Positions 50,459-60,159 are shown, numbered from the stretch's first letter. The stretch: 64,000 nt of DNA from Rudaeicoccus suwonensis (GCF_007829035.1 NZ_VIVQ01000001.1:2108001-2172000), one strand, 5' to 3'. Program-made: numbers and translations. The notes: generated by a model from the sequence alone, not told the origin.

Positions 50459-53128
50459 ATGGATCGAGAACAACGTCAGGAACTACGCGCGACCGCTGAC
50501 GAGGTCGCGCGTAGGGCCGACCGTGCGCAGGCCATCGTCGCCCACCGCAATCGGGTCGAGAAGGCCGCTGGGGAGGCCGTCGAATCCCTGCGCGACCGCA
50601 CCGCCGCAGTGCAGGTGAGCGGGAGTGTTGCTTGGCGAGCGATCCCGCTCCGAGGTGACGACAGCCGAGCCTTGGTGGCGATCGCCAAGCGGTCACACCT
50701 CCCGACCGTCTCCACGGTTGACGAGTCGCGGTTGGAGGAACTGACCTCCTCGGTGCCGGTCGCTGTCCATGACGTGAAGTCGGTGGTTGGCGCACGGCGC
50801 TTCTTCAGCGGTAGCAAGAAGAAGTCCACCGGCGCCTCCGCATCCGACTTCCTTTCGACGTACCGCACGGAAGAGCTTGGCGCGGGCTTGCCGGAGTTCC
50901 TCGACAGACTCTCGCGCGACGACGGGGGCCAGCCTGATCAGTTGCCGGTCGAGGATGCGCTGACCGACTGGGTCGGACTGCGCCCGCACATCGGCGACCT
51001 GGGCGACGATCCCGAGATCAGACCCGTCTCGGTCATCGGCCGGCTCGCAGACTCCATCGCCTCCATCGACGCCGCGTTGCATCGTGAACAGCGGTTCCGG
51101 GACGAGGCCAAGACTGCCGGTGCGGCGGTGCGCAAGAGTGAAGTCCGCAAGCTGATGCGCGAGATGCCCGTCGAGCGCCTCAAGGACGCCACCCGCGACC
51201 GACTCCGCATCGGCCCACTGACCGACGTGGGGATCAAGAACATCCAAGCGGTGCTCGATCGCGGCACCCAGCTAGAACATCTTCCAGGCATCGGGGCGAC
51301 CACTGCGGCGCGGATACGCGGAGCGGCGCAGACCCTGTGGCAGACGACGTACGAAGGGATGCCGGTCCGCATCGACATCAAGGCGCGGACGTCGGAGGGA
51401 GCTGAGTTGCTTCGCCGCCTCGGTGCGTGGGAGGCGATGCGGAAGACGAAGGGGGCGACCACCGACCTGGCTCTGAAGGACGCACTCGCTCAGTTGGCGA
51501 AAGTGATCGACAAGAAGGTCACCCATCTCGTCGTGGTGGCCGCCGGGTGGACCGTCGCCCAGTTCGAGGACGCTGTGCTGGCCGTGAACAAACGAGCCGC
51601 GCAGATCGCGGGGAACGCCACGGGATCGGCAGCGAAAGACTCGTGGGAGGACTTCCTCGCTCGACCGGCCGACTACTTCGCGATGCTCTCCGAACTCGGC
51701 TTCGTCACCGAGAACGAGGAGAAGAGCCACGGAGACCTGCCCGACGACATCGTCGAGGCTGTCCGTAGCCTCGAACTCAACACCCAGCACCTGACCGCAT
51801 CGCTGCGCGGCTACCAGAGTTTCGCCCGCTTTGCTCTCACGCAGCGGAAGGTGGTGATTGGCGACGAGATGGGGCTCGGCAAGACCGTCGAGGCGATCGC
51901 GGTCTTGTCGCATCTTCGAGCCCAACGACGGCATCATTCGCTCGTCATCTGCCCAGCGGCGGTGGTCACGAACTGGGTGCGCGAGATCCAGTCGAAGTCC
52001 AGCCTCCGGCCGCACAGAGTCCATGGACCGGGGCGCGAAGCCGCGCTCCGAAACTGGGTCCGCAACGGCGGCGTCGCCGTGACAACGTACGAGGGAATCC
52101 ACTTTCTCGGGATGAACCTCCCCGCGCACGGCGACTTGGACGATGTCGGCTGCGTCGTCGTCGATGAGGCGCACTACATCAAGAACCCGGCAGCGCTGCG
52201 CTCCCAGCGCGTCGCCCAGTTCGTCGGTCAGTCCGACTACTCGATCCTCTTGACCGGCACGCCGCTGGAGAACCGCATCGACGAGTTCCGCAACCTCGTC
52301 GGCTACCTACGCCCAGACCTCGTGATCGACGCCAACGAACTGGCTCCCCGCAGATTCCGACGGCAAGTGGCTCCCGCCTACCTGCGCCGCAACCAAGAAG
52401 ACGTCCTCACCGAGCTCCCCGAGCTGGTGGAGGTGAACGAGTGGCTGCCCATGTCCAGTAAGGACGAGCAGGCTTACCGGGACGCCGTCTACGGGGAAAA
52501 CTTCATGGCGATGCGCCAAGCCGCGATGGCCAGCGGGAATGACTCCGAGAAGATGCGCAGACTCATCGAGATCGTCGCCGAGGCAGAGGACAACGGCCGA
52601 CGAGTCATCGTGTTCTCCCACTTCCGCAACGTCCTCGACCAGGTCGCCGGCACCCTGCCCGGCAAGGTCTTCGGACCGCTCACCGGATCTGTGCCGGCCG
52701 CCGCCCGTCAGACGATGGTCGACCAGTTCTCCGCCGCCGGGCACGGCGCTGTGCAGGTCTCGCAGATCATCGCCGGTGGCATCGGGCTCAACATCCAGGC
52801 CGCGTCCGTCGTGGTGATCTGCGAGCCGCAGCTCAAACCCACGACCGAATGGCAGGCGATCGCCCGCGCACGACGCATGGGACAGCTTGAGACCGTCCAG
52901 GTTCATCGCCTGCTATCCGAGGACGGCGTTGACCAGCGGATCACCGAAATCCTTGCTCGCAAGAAGGAGATCTTTGATGACTTCGCCCGCGTCAGCGACA
53001 CCGCCGAAAGCGCACCCGAAGCCTTCGACATCTCCGAAGCCGAATTGGCACGCGAAGTCGTCGCAGCTGAACGAGAACGCCTCTTCAATCAGGCCAACGC
53101 CGAGCCCGGCGAGGAAGCAGCCGACTGA
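50459..53128 (+). CDS. SNF2 helicase with helix-hairpin-helix domain
   Basis: 889 aa from ATG 50459. The N-terminal ~430 residues hold helical stretches and a helix-hairpin-helix, LEHLPGIGATTAARIRGAAQ, used in DNA binding. The SNF2 motor follows: VVIGDEMGLGKTVEAIAVLS, VVVDEAHYIKNPAALRSQ, ILLTGTPLENRIDEF, RRVIVFSHFRNVLDQVAG and ARARRMGQLETVQVHRLL. No nuclease motif is seen. It diverges from the DUF3883 helicase across a 120-bp gap and is followed 77 bp later by the helicase-peptidase gene. Confidence 0.85.
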   Translation: MDREQRQELRATADEVARRADRAQAIVAHRNRVEKAAGEAVESLRDRTAAVQVSGSVAWRAIPLRGDDSRALVAIAKRSHLPTVSTVDESRLEELTSSVPVAVHDVKSVVGARRFFSGSKKKSTGASASDFLSTYRTEELGAGLPEFLDRLSRDDGGQPDQLPVEDALTDWVGLRPHIGDLGDDPEIRPVSVIGRLADSIASIDAALHREQRFRDEAKTAGAAVRKSEVRKLMREMPVERLKDATRDRLRIGPLTDVGIKNIQAVLDRGTQLEHLPGIGATTAARIRGAAQTLWQTTYEGMPVRIDIKARTSEGAELLRRLGAWEAMRKTKGATTDLALKDALAQLAKVIDKKVTHLVVVAAGWTVAQFEDAVLAVNKRAAQIAGNATGSAAKDSWEDFLARPADYFAMLSELGFVTENEEKSHGDLPDDIVEAVRSLELNTQHLTASLRGYQSFARFALTQRKVVIGDEMGLGKTVEAIAVLSHLRAQRRHHSLVICPAAVVTNWVREIQSKSSLRPHRVHGPGREAALRNWVRNGGVAVTTYEGIHFLGMNLPAHGDLDDVGCVVVDEAHYIKNPAALRSQRVAQFVGQSDYSILLTGTPLENRIDEFRNLVGYLRPDLVIDANELAPRRFRRQVAPAYLRRNQEDVLTELPELVEVNEWLPMSSKDEQAYRDAVYGENFMAMRQAAMASGNDSEKMRRLIEIVAEAEDNGRRVIVFSHFRNVLDQVAGTLPGKVFGPLTGSVPAAARQTMVDQFSAAGHGAVQVSQIIAGGIGLNIQAASVVVICEPQLKPTTEWQAIARARRMGQLETVQVHRLLSEDGVDQRITEILARKKEIFDDFARVSDTAESAPEAFDISEAELAREVVAAERERLFNQANAEPGEEAAD

Positions 53129-53205
53129 AGCCCACCAAGAGTCCGGGAGCGATAGCGTTCCGTGGCATCAGCGTGGGGCTGGGGACGACCGTCCGGAAGA
53201 GTGGC

Positions 53206-55962
53206 ATGGCAGAGGAAACAGTTCGCACGAGCCGAAAGTTCTCCTGGGATGAAGTAGACCCCAGGCTGGTCCGGAAGCTCCTGGCCACGGCATACAGCGC
53301 AGACGGACAGTTCGAGGATGCCCGCCATGCGCGGCGGCTGTCCGATGCCGAGACTAGGCAGCAGGCACGGGCCACCTTCGGGCGGCCACCGAAGAAGCGG
53401 TTTAGGGACGATCCGGGCCTGCTCGACGTGCTGCGTGACGCCTGGCTTCCCGCTGCAAGCCCCGACCTCATTTCTGACCTGGTGTATCAGCTGGATCGCT
53501 ACAGCCACATCACTTCAAAGAAGGCGGGTCTCCAGCGAATTCGGGACTCCAATCGCACCTCACGCCTGAAGCATCTTGTATGGAGGAGCTTCATCGACGC
53601 TCACAAGGCAGAGATGAGCGTTAAGCAGCGAACCCGAAGCACGACGGAAGCAGTACGTCACGAAGGGATCTTCCTAAGGGGGTTTGAACAGAAGCGGCGC
53701 ACACCCTATCCACACCAAAGCGAGGCATGGGGTGCACTCGACACGTTGCGGCGCTCGCACAGGGAGCGACGTGTCGGCTCAATCGAAATCCCCACGGGCG
53801 GCGGCAAGACCGCCACTGCGGTGACATGGCTGATCGACGAACTCGCAAAGCGCCCGAAGCTGCGGGTCCTTTGGATAGCCGACCAGCACGAGCTCGTCGA
53901 ACAGGCTGCGCGGGCGTTCGAACACACCGCGCGTACTCAGTCAGGAGCTTTCGCCAAAAAGCTTCGTATCGTCCATGGGGCGGCGGCGGGGTCCTCGATG
54001 CTGAATGATCCCGCTCTTGATGTTGTTTGCGCTACGCGCCAGTCCCTGTTGGGGAAGACTTTCGATCGGACAGCCAAGGCACATCTCAGCAGCTTTCTAT
54101 CTCGCCCAGTTGTTGTGGTGATCGACGAGGCTCATCATGCCGTGTCCCCGACCTACCAGCGGCTGATCGACTTCATGTGGTCAGTCGCAGCCGACATGAT
54201 CCTCATCGGCTTGACCGCGACGCCGTGGCCGGCGGGGCAACTTAGAACCTTTCAGGAGACGTTTGGCAGCATGCCCCTCGTGAAACGCACCACCACTGAA
54301 TTGATCGCCACCGGCGATCTGGCTCGGCCCGTCGTACATACCGTCCCCACCAACGCTCGCGTCGACCTTTCCGATGAAGCCAAGCGGCTCCTCGGCAATA
54401 CGCGCGAGTTGCCGCCTGAGGTCGCGCGACAACTAGACCAGGCGGGTCGCAACACTCTCGCCGTTGAGTCGTGGCTCAAACATTCCGCGATGTGGGGAAA
54501 GACGCTCGTCTTCGCATGCGATACCCGCCACGCGGATGCGCTCGGAAGGGAATTCGAATCGCGCGGCGTTCGTACTGACGTGGTCCACAGCGCGGCTGAC
54601 ACAAATCTTGCCGTCGTGCTCGACAGCTTCCGTGCGGCCACAGACGAACGAGTACTGGTCAGTGTCGGGATGCTTCTCGAAGGTGTTGACATCCCGAACG
54701 CGCGCACCGCCTTCCTGTGCCGTCCGACCGCCAGCAGGATCGTCATGCGGCAGATGATCGGTCGTGTTCTTCGCGGCGTACGCGCTGGTGGTGACCCCGA
54801 GGCACATATCGTCGATTTTGTCGACCAGTGGGGCGAGTTCGTCGGCATCCTGCGCCCTGTCGACTTGCCCGACGTGGCCGTAAGCCCTACGTCCGCTGGC
54901 GAAGGCACCGCGGAGCACAAGCTGCCGCCAATCATGTCGTCAGATGGCGCGAGCGAAATTGGGTCTGACTTACTGCACGCGATCGAGCGGTCGATGAACG
55001 AAGCAGTGAAGCGTGGAGGGCTCTCGGCGACATTGAGCGGTTCACGTTTGATCGGCTTCTACGATCTCGATCACCGCAGGATCCCCGTCTTCGAGCACTG
55101 TTTGGAGACATGGCGAGATGTGTCGACGTGGGCGCTTGGGCCACGGTCAGGCCGAGCACGAAGTGCCGTGAGCCTGTTCGACGACGTCCCGCCTCCATCG
55201 CCCTTAGACGAAGAGATCGACGGGTTCATCGAGCAATGTCGGTCCATCGGCACGGCGCCCCCGTTGGTGCACCTTGATGCAAGTCTGGATGTCCGCGCCG
55301 CTGCCCGGCGATTGATCAACGCGGGCGCGACCAGTGAACACGATCGGGTCGAGATGCTGCGCAGAGAGTACGAGACGACCCTTGCAAGACCGTTCTTCCC
55401 AAGCCTCCAAATGTTCATCGAGGCCGTCGACCAGGAGAAGCTCGATCTTCTTGACGTGATCCCATCCGGCGCCAACCCTGAGTCAGTAAGAACGGTGAAC
55501 CTTCCTTCACCGGCCCGGCGAAGGGTAAACCACAATCCGCACCGGGAAGGTGTCCTAGAAGGACTGCTAAGCGAGGTCGTGACCGAAGGTCGACGGCTAC
55601 TCGCGGGCGAGTCCGAGTACGACGGCTGGTTGGACGACGAATGGCTTCCTTGCATCAGGTGGAGCAGACGCCCGCTAAAGAAGATGTGGGCTTTCCACCA
55701 AGTGCAGCTACCGTCGTGCGGCAACAAGTTGCCGTTCATCGCCGTCAACAGCGCGCTTCAGGTTTCCACGAAGTACGTGCCGGACGAACTCCTCCGCTAT
55801 CTGATCTGGCACGAGTTGTGCCATCACCTCATGCCCAGGCAAGGACACAATGCGGAGTTCCGACGCCTGGAAGCGTTGTGGACCGACCACGCTCAACTGG
55901 ATTACGAGTTGGACACGCTCGGCGAGCGCTTCGAACTGCCAGGAATGCGAGATAGTTCATGA
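53206..55962 (+). CDS. SF2 helicase fused to SprT-like metallopeptidase
   Basis: 918 aa from ATG 53206 with GGAAGAG 5 nt upstream. Helicase lobe 1: EIPTGGGKTATAVTWLID (Walker A at ~196-202), RVLWIADQHELVEQAAR, VVVIDEAHHAVSPTYQ (DEAH at 307-310) and ILIGLTATPWPAG. Lobe 2: GVDIPNARTAFLCRPTASR and RQMIGRVLRGVRAGGDP. After a linker of ~200 residues the C terminus has YLIWHELCHHLMPRQGHNAE, F: HExxH at 869-873 and a third His eight residues on, as in SprT/Spartan proteases that cut proteins off DNA. The fusion is unusual and complete in one frame. Confidence 0.85.
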   Translation: MAEETVRTSRKFSWDEVDPRLVRKLLATAYSADGQFEDARHARRLSDAETRQQARATFGRPPKKRFRDDPGLLDVLRDAWLPAASPDLISDLVYQLDRYSHITSKKAGLQRIRDSNRTSRLKHLVWRSFIDAHKAEMSVKQRTRSTTEAVRHEGIFLRGFEQKRRTPYPHQSEAWGALDTLRRSHRERRVGSIEIPTGGGKTATAVTWLIDELAKRPKLRVLWIADQHELVEQAARAFEHTARTQSGAFAKKLRIVHGAAAGSSMLNDPALDVVCATRQSLLGKTFDRTAKAHLSSFLSRPVVVVIDEAHHAVSPTYQRLIDFMWSVAADMILIGLTATPWPAGQLRTFQETFGSMPLVKRTTTELIATGDLARPVVHTVPTNARVDLSDEAKRLLGNTRELPPEVARQLDQAGRNTLAVESWLKHSAMWGKTLVFACDTRHADALGREFESRGVRTDVVHSAADTNLAVVLDSFRAATDERVLVSVGMLLEGVDIPNARTAFLCRPTASRIVMRQMIGRVLRGVRAGGDPEAHIVDFVDQWGEFVGILRPVDLPDVAVSPTSAGEGTAEHKLPPIMSSDGASEIGSDLLHAIERSMNEAVKRGGLSATLSGSRLIGFYDLDHRRIPVFEHCLETWRDVSTWALGPRSGRARSAVSLFDDVPPPSPLDEEIDGFIEQCRSIGTAPPLVHLDASLDVRAAARRLINAGATSEHDRVEMLRREYETTLARPFFPSLQMFIEAVDQEKLDLLDVIPSGANPESVRTVNLPSPARRRVNHNPHREGVLEGLLSEVVTEGRRLLAGESEYDGWLDDEWLPCIRWSRRPLKKMWAFHQVQLPSCGNKLPFIAVNSALQVSTKYVPDELLRYLIWHELCHHLMPRQGHNAEFRRLEALWTDHAQLDYELDTLGERFELPGMRDSS

Positions 55963-56058
55963 ACGGCCACACACTTCAGCGACCGAGAGCATTGCCCGCA
56001 ATTCCTTTGAGTCAACGGATGTCCGTGTCGCGTTTTAACGCTGAGCATCGTTCGCGAC

Positions 56059-56089
56059 TTGACCTTGACGCAGGGTCAGCCCTGCATGG
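56059..56089 (+). promoter_or_regulatory. MerR-type promoter before the ABC ATPase remnant
   Basis: TTGACC (56059-56064) and GCATGG (56084-56089) are 19 bp apart, the long spacer of MerR-regulated promoters. A dyad TGACC...GGTCA (56060-56064 with 56074-56078) fills the spacer. It sits 8 bp before the ATG of the ABC fragment, so transcripts would have a very short or no leader. No MerR gene is present. Confidence 0.6.
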
Positions 56090-56096
56090 TCGTTCC

Positions 56097-56486
56097 ATGA
56101 CCCCAACAACAGCAATCGAGATCCGAGGGCTGACCAAGTCCTACGGAGACCAGCACGTCCTTGATGGCGTCGACCTGACTGTCCCGGCTGGCACCATCTA
56201 CGCCATCCTCGGCTCTAACGGTGCGGGCAAGACAACAACCATCCGCATCCTGGCCACCCTGCTTCAGGCCGACAGCGGCACAGCACGCGTCGCCGGCCAC
56301 GACATCAAAGACGACCCCATGAGACTGCGCGAATCCATCAGTCTCACAGGGCAATTCGCCGCCGTCGACAAGATCCTCACCGGTCGCGAAAACCTCACCC
56401 GCGTCGCCGACCTCCGGCACCTGCCCGATGCCGACGAACTTGCGCAGCAGATGCTGACACGCTTGGATCCAGTCGACGTCGGGTGA
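56097..56486 (+). pseudogene. Truncated ABC transporter ATPase (DrrA type)
   Basis: 129 residues of an expected ~310. AIEIRGLTKSYGDQHVLDGV, ILGSNGAGKTTTIRILATLL (Walker A) and the Q-loop SLTGQFAAVDKILTGRENL are intact. The frame ends after QMLTRLDPVDVG, before the ABC signature and Walker B, so it cannot hydrolyse ATP as a normal transporter subunit. No permease follows. A remnant left by a deletion or insertion at its 3' end. Confidence 0.85.
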
Positions 56487-56563
56487 GGAACAGGGACCAC
56501 GGCGCTGATCCCTCGCCATGAGCGATCCATCGGACACCGCAGGCCTCAATCGATCCGCCGGTA

Positions 56564-57516
56564 CTACGGGGATTCGTCTCCATCATCGTCTTCAACAGGC
56601 AAGCCGAGGAAGTCATCAAGAACGAGTCCGAGTACGTCGTCACGGACCGCGTCCTCAATGTCGACAGAGGGTGCCGAAGACACCCACGTCGCAGGATCGA
56701 GGGCGTACTTGTCGGTCAGGAACCGGAGTCGATAGACGTCACGAGCACTCGCGAACGCACTGTTGGCCATCTGCGCCGACATACCGCCGTTGAGTGCGAT
56801 GCCAAGCACAGGAACCGCCTGACCCAGACGACGTTTGGTCAATCGAAAACCGAGAGCCTTGAAGACCTGGTCAATCAGTTGCACCATCAGATTTCGGTTG
56901 AGCTGGGCCCACGTAGCTCGGCGCATGATTTGCTGTGCGAGACGAGACAGCGACGCAAGAGCGGCGATCTTGGCAGCAGGTGTCGTAGCCGTCCCGACCG
57001 AAATCACCCCAAGGGCGAAGACTTCCTCGTCGGGCTCACAGACGTCGTAGCCGTAGTGCGCAGCGATCAACCCGACAATTCGGCCCATGATCGCGATAGA
57101 CGTTGCTGTGTCGACGGCGATCGCACCGACTGTAACGGCCAAAGTCCGCCCGGTGGTGACCGCCGAAGCGACCTCAGCCCCAGTGACAACTACGGCGCTG
57201 ACACTTCCTTCGGCGAGAGCGCCGAACGTGTAGAGCGTCCGCAACCGTGGGAGTGCCTTATCCACTGCGGACAGGTCCAGCTCGCGGGCCTCAGCGAGAG
57301 TGCTCACGCCCAGCTTGCCCTGCACCTTCGCAAGGTTCACGCTGTTCATAGCAGGCTGCAGCGTCACTGCCGTCAGCCCCTCCAGCGAACGCCGCACTTG
57401 GCCTTCGAGGGAAGCGTGACCAGGCGTCATGCCCCACAGCGAGGAAGCGGTCGCCGCAACGGGCTTAGTGACCTTGCGGATCGCGCTGCGACCGCGCATC
57501 TCTCGATCTTCGTTGA
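56564..57516 (-). pseudogene. EcsC family protein, C-terminal part (split by IS21)
   Basis: The frame from EDREMRGRSAIRKVTKPVAA onward is an EcsC-like protein with Ala/Gly/Val-rich helical stretches (AVTVGAIAVDTATSIAIMGR, VFALGVISVGTATTPAAKIA). Upstream the frame continues into the IS21 end, making a chimeric start at 57568 that is not native. The native first 17 codons lie at 59701-59751. Joined across one copy of the GTTGA target duplication the gene is about 332 aa. EcsC proteins are poorly understood. Confidence 0.85.
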
Positions 57517-57583
57517 TGTCGGCAACGCTCGAAAATGATGCTGTTTCGACGGTTGAAAACGAGGCCACTGGGTTGTCGTGTTT

Positions 57584-58390
57584 CTAGTCTGCCGGGTTCT
57601 GGTTTTTGATGCTGGGAAGGGTGTCGATGCCGCGGTTGCGGAGCCGGTAGCTGGCTCCTTTGAGGGTCAGGACGTCGGCGTGGTGCACGACGCGGTCGAT
57701 CATCGCGGCGGCTACGACTTGATCGCCGAAGACGGTGCCCCAGCCGCTGAAGGGCAGGTTCGAGGTGAGGATCAGTGAGGCGTGTTCGTATCGGCTGGAC
57801 ACGAGTTGGAAGAACAGGTTCGCGGCGTCTTGTTCGAAGGGTAGGTACCCGACTTCGTCGACGATGATCAGCCCGTACCGGCGCAGCCTGGCCAGCTCCT
57901 GAGGCAGCTTGCCGGCGCGGTGGGCGTCGGTCAGGCGGGTGACCCAGTCGGTCGCGGTCGCGAACAGCACCCGGTGCCCGCGGTGTGCGGCGGCGATGCC
58001 CAGGCCGGTTGCCAGGTGGGTTTTCCCGGTGCCGGGCGGTCCGAGCAACACCACGTTGCGGGCCTCGGTCAAGAACCCGCCGGAGGCCAACGCGGCGATT
58101 TGCTGCCGTACAGCTGGTTGGGCGTCCCAGTCGAACTCCTCCAAGGTCTTCTTCGCAGCGAACCCGGCGGCGCGGATCCGCAATTGGGCACCGGAGGCGT
58201 TACGGGCGGCGACTTCACGGTCCAGGACCGCGGCGAGGTACTCCTCGTGCGTCCACCCCGCGTCACGGGCGTGATCAGCCAACCGGGCGGCGGCCTCGGT
58301 GACCCGGGGCGCCTTCAGCGCCGATGCCAGATACGTGACCTGTTTGAGAGCCTCGGTGGTCGCGGTGGCTTGCTTCTTCGTGGTGCTCAT
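57584..58390 (-). CDS. istB: IS21 helper ATPase IstB
   Basis: 268 aa. AAA+ features: NVVLLGPPGTGKTHLATGLG (Walker A), YGLIIVDEVGYLPFEQDAAN (Walker B) and ILTSNLPFSGWGTVFGD (sensor 1). IstB assists IstA in target selection and strand transfer. Its start and the istA stop share one base (TGATG), indicating coupled translation. Confidence 0.95.
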   Translation of the reverse strand: MSTTKKQATATTEALKQVTYLASALKAPRVTEAAARLADHARDAGWTHEEYLAAVLDREVAARNASGAQLRIRAAGFAAKKTLEEFDWDAQPAVRQQIAALASGGFLTEARNVVLLGPPGTGKTHLATGLGIAAAHRGHRVLFATATDWVTRLTDAHRAGKLPQELARLRRYGLIIVDEVGYLPFEQDAANLFFQLVSSRYEHASLILTSNLPFSGWGTVFGDQVVAAAMIDRVVHHADVLTLKGASYRLRNRGIDTLPSIKNQNPAD

Positions 58391-59631
58391 CAGGCGACCT
58401 CCCCGCCCGTCACGGCGGTGAGATCTTCGGTGAGGCCGAACGCGTGGTCGTACTCGGCCAGGTCCCGCACCAGAGACTCCTGCCCGGGCGGTTCAGGTGC
58501 CGGTCGGGGCTGTTGGTATTGCTGGCGCAGTATCTTCGCGGTGGCCACGTGAGCGGCGTCGGTGATCGTCATGCCCCGCGCCCATACCCGGTCATGGGCG
58601 GCAACCAGCCGCCCATTGCGACAGATCCGTACCTTGCACAGGTCGGCGTGTACGTCGACCAGCCGGCCGATCACCGATGGGTCGACCGAATAGTCGTTGC
58701 TGTCGATGCGCACGTAGTAGTCCCGCCCGAGGCGGACCCTGTTGGTCCAGCCCACCGTAGGTGGCACTGGTGGCAACGCCAGCATCGCGGCCTTGTCCGC
58801 GGCGAGCAGGTCGGCCGGTTTGGCCTTTATCGTGCGCACGACCCGCGCGTTCGCGATCGTGAGCCAGTCGGACAGTTGGTTGTTGAAATCCGCCGGTGAG
58901 TTGAACTCGCGTCCGGGCAGGAACGAGGTTTCGAAGTACCCGTTCCGGCGTTCCACGACTCCCTTGGATTCAGGGTCATACGGTTTGAGTCGTTGCAGCG
59001 TGGTCGCCAGCGTGCCGGCGAACGCGGCGACGCCCTCGGCGTGGCGTTTCCCGCGACCGATGCCGGACTCGTTGTCCCAGATCAGCCGCCGCGGCACCGC
59101 ACCCAGTTGTGACAGCAGGTCCCACATGCCCAGCAGCAGATCCTGCGTGTGCCTCGTGGGGATCATCCTCGCGAGCACGAACCGTGAATACGCACACGTC
59201 ATCACCAGCACCGGTAACAAGGGCGTGGTCCCGTCTTCCAACGGAACATCGGCCGGTGGGAACCACAGATCACACTGCGCCACGTCCCCAGCCAGCCACG
59301 TCAGCCGGTCGGCCGGATCCACCGGCGCATGCTCGGGTCGTAACCGGCGCACGTTATCCCGGAACCAGGAGATCGACCCAGTCCACCCAACTCGCTCGGC
59401 GATCACAGTCGCCGGCATGTCCGGGGTCTTTGCCAGCAGTTGCGTCACCGCAGGCTCGAACGGTGTGAACGACGTCGACCCCGCGGGCCTTTCGTACTTC
59501 GGAGGCCGATCGGACGTCAACGCACGCGCCACCGTCGACCGACCCACACCCAGATCCCGTGCGACCTGACGCTGCGGAACACCGTCCGCGACCAGCCGCC
59601 GGATCAAAGCCCAATCCTCCACTGAGATCAC
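58390..59631 (-). CDS. istA: IS21 transposase IstA
   Basis: 413 aa. An N-terminal HTH (RRLVADGVPQRQVARDLGVG) precedes the DDE/RNase H core: VAQCDLWFPPADVPLEDG (first Asp), RRLIWDNESGIG (second Asp) and YDPESKGVVERRNGYFETSF (Glu). Length and order are typical of IS21. Confidence 0.95.
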   Translation of the reverse strand: MISVEDWALIRRLVADGVPQRQVARDLGVGRSTVARALTSDRPPKYERPAGSTSFTPFEPAVTQLLAKTPDMPATVIAERVGWTGSISWFRDNVRRLRPEHAPVDPADRLTWLAGDVAQCDLWFPPADVPLEDGTTPLLPVLVMTCAYSRFVLARMIPTRHTQDLLLGMWDLLSQLGAVPRRLIWDNESGIGRGKRHAEGVAAFAGTLATTLQRLKPYDPESKGVVERRNGYFETSFLPGREFNSPADFNNQLSDWLTIANARVVRTIKAKPADLLAADKAAMLALPPVPPTVGWTNRVRLGRDYYVRIDSNDYSVDPSVIGRLVDVHADLCKVRICRNGRLVAAHDRVWARGMTITDAAHVATAKILRQQYQQPRPAPEPPGQESLVRDLAEYDHAFGLTEDLTAVTGGEVA

Positions 59632-59700
59632 TCATCCAATCTGTCTGAGTGGCCTCGTTTTCGACCGTCGCTATAGCCTCATTTTCGAGCGTCGTCGACA

Positions 59701-59751
59701 GTTGAGCCGCCTGATCGCCTTGTCCCATGCGCTTCGCTCATAATCGGACAT
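59701..59751 (-). pseudogene. EcsC family protein, N-terminal 17 codons
   Basis: ATG 59751 gives MSDYERSAWDKAIRRLN and then meets the IS21 end. The last Asn codon lies within the target duplication, and the frame resumes with EDREMRG at 57511. This reconstruction is exact at the base level. Confidence 0.85.
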
Positions 59752-59917
59752 CTTCGAGGGCGGTGGTGCGGTGGTCATTGAAGTAGCTCCGAGAGTCCGA
59801 TGACGTTGCGATCAGCGCTCGCCGCTTGGCGTGCACCATGATTGTAAAATCCCACGGGTTTCCGGAAACTTCATTTATTGATGCGATGACGCCCTCCGAA
59901 GAGACGCCGGACGCCTC

Positions 59918-60139
59918 GTGTCGGAGCGGCCAGTCGTCCTTCGCGCCCACCGGAAGCTTCGCCTCCTTAACGCGGCCTCCGAACTGAACAGCCTGCGGGT
60001 GCCACCCGGCAACCGTCTGGAGAAGTTGGTGGGCGATCGCGCCGGTCAGCACTCCATCCGCATCAACGATCAATACCGGATCTGCTTCATCTGGACAGAT
60101 ACGGGACCGATGGACGTCGAGATCACCGACTATCACTAA
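59918..60139 (+). CDS. higB: HigB-like RelE-family toxin (N terminus uncertain)
   Basis: 73 aa from GTG 59918. [40 protein letters not shown] and [22 protein letters not shown] match the C-terminal three quarters of HigB mRNA interferases. HigB is usually ~92 aa, and here the first ~20-25 residues are missing or shifted; an ATG at 59839 opens another frame ([17 protein letters not shown]) that would need a frameshift to join. May be inactive. It is followed 20 bp later by higA. Confidence 0.7.
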   Translation: MSERPVVLRAHRKLRLLNAASELNSLRVPPGNRLEKLVGDRAGQHSIRINDQYRICFIWTDTGPMDVEITDYH

Positions 60140-60159
60140 CGCAGGAAAGGAAGACGACC

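Larger units (their letters stand above)
57517..59700 (-). mobile_element. IS21-family insertion sequence (2184 bp)
   Basis: Left end TGTCGGCAACGCTCG (57517) and right end, read inward, TGTCGACGACGCTCG (59700) begin ~50-bp imperfect inverted repeats that both contain GAAAACGAGGCCACT. A 5-bp direct repeat GTTGA flanks the element (57512-57516 and 59701-59705). The istA and istB frames are intact, so it may still move. Confidence 0.92.

Noticed and set aside
59738-60136. 132-codon minus-strand frame opposite higB
   Set aside because: Overlaps the HigB-like gene, whose plus-strand protein has clear family motifs; this is a shadow.
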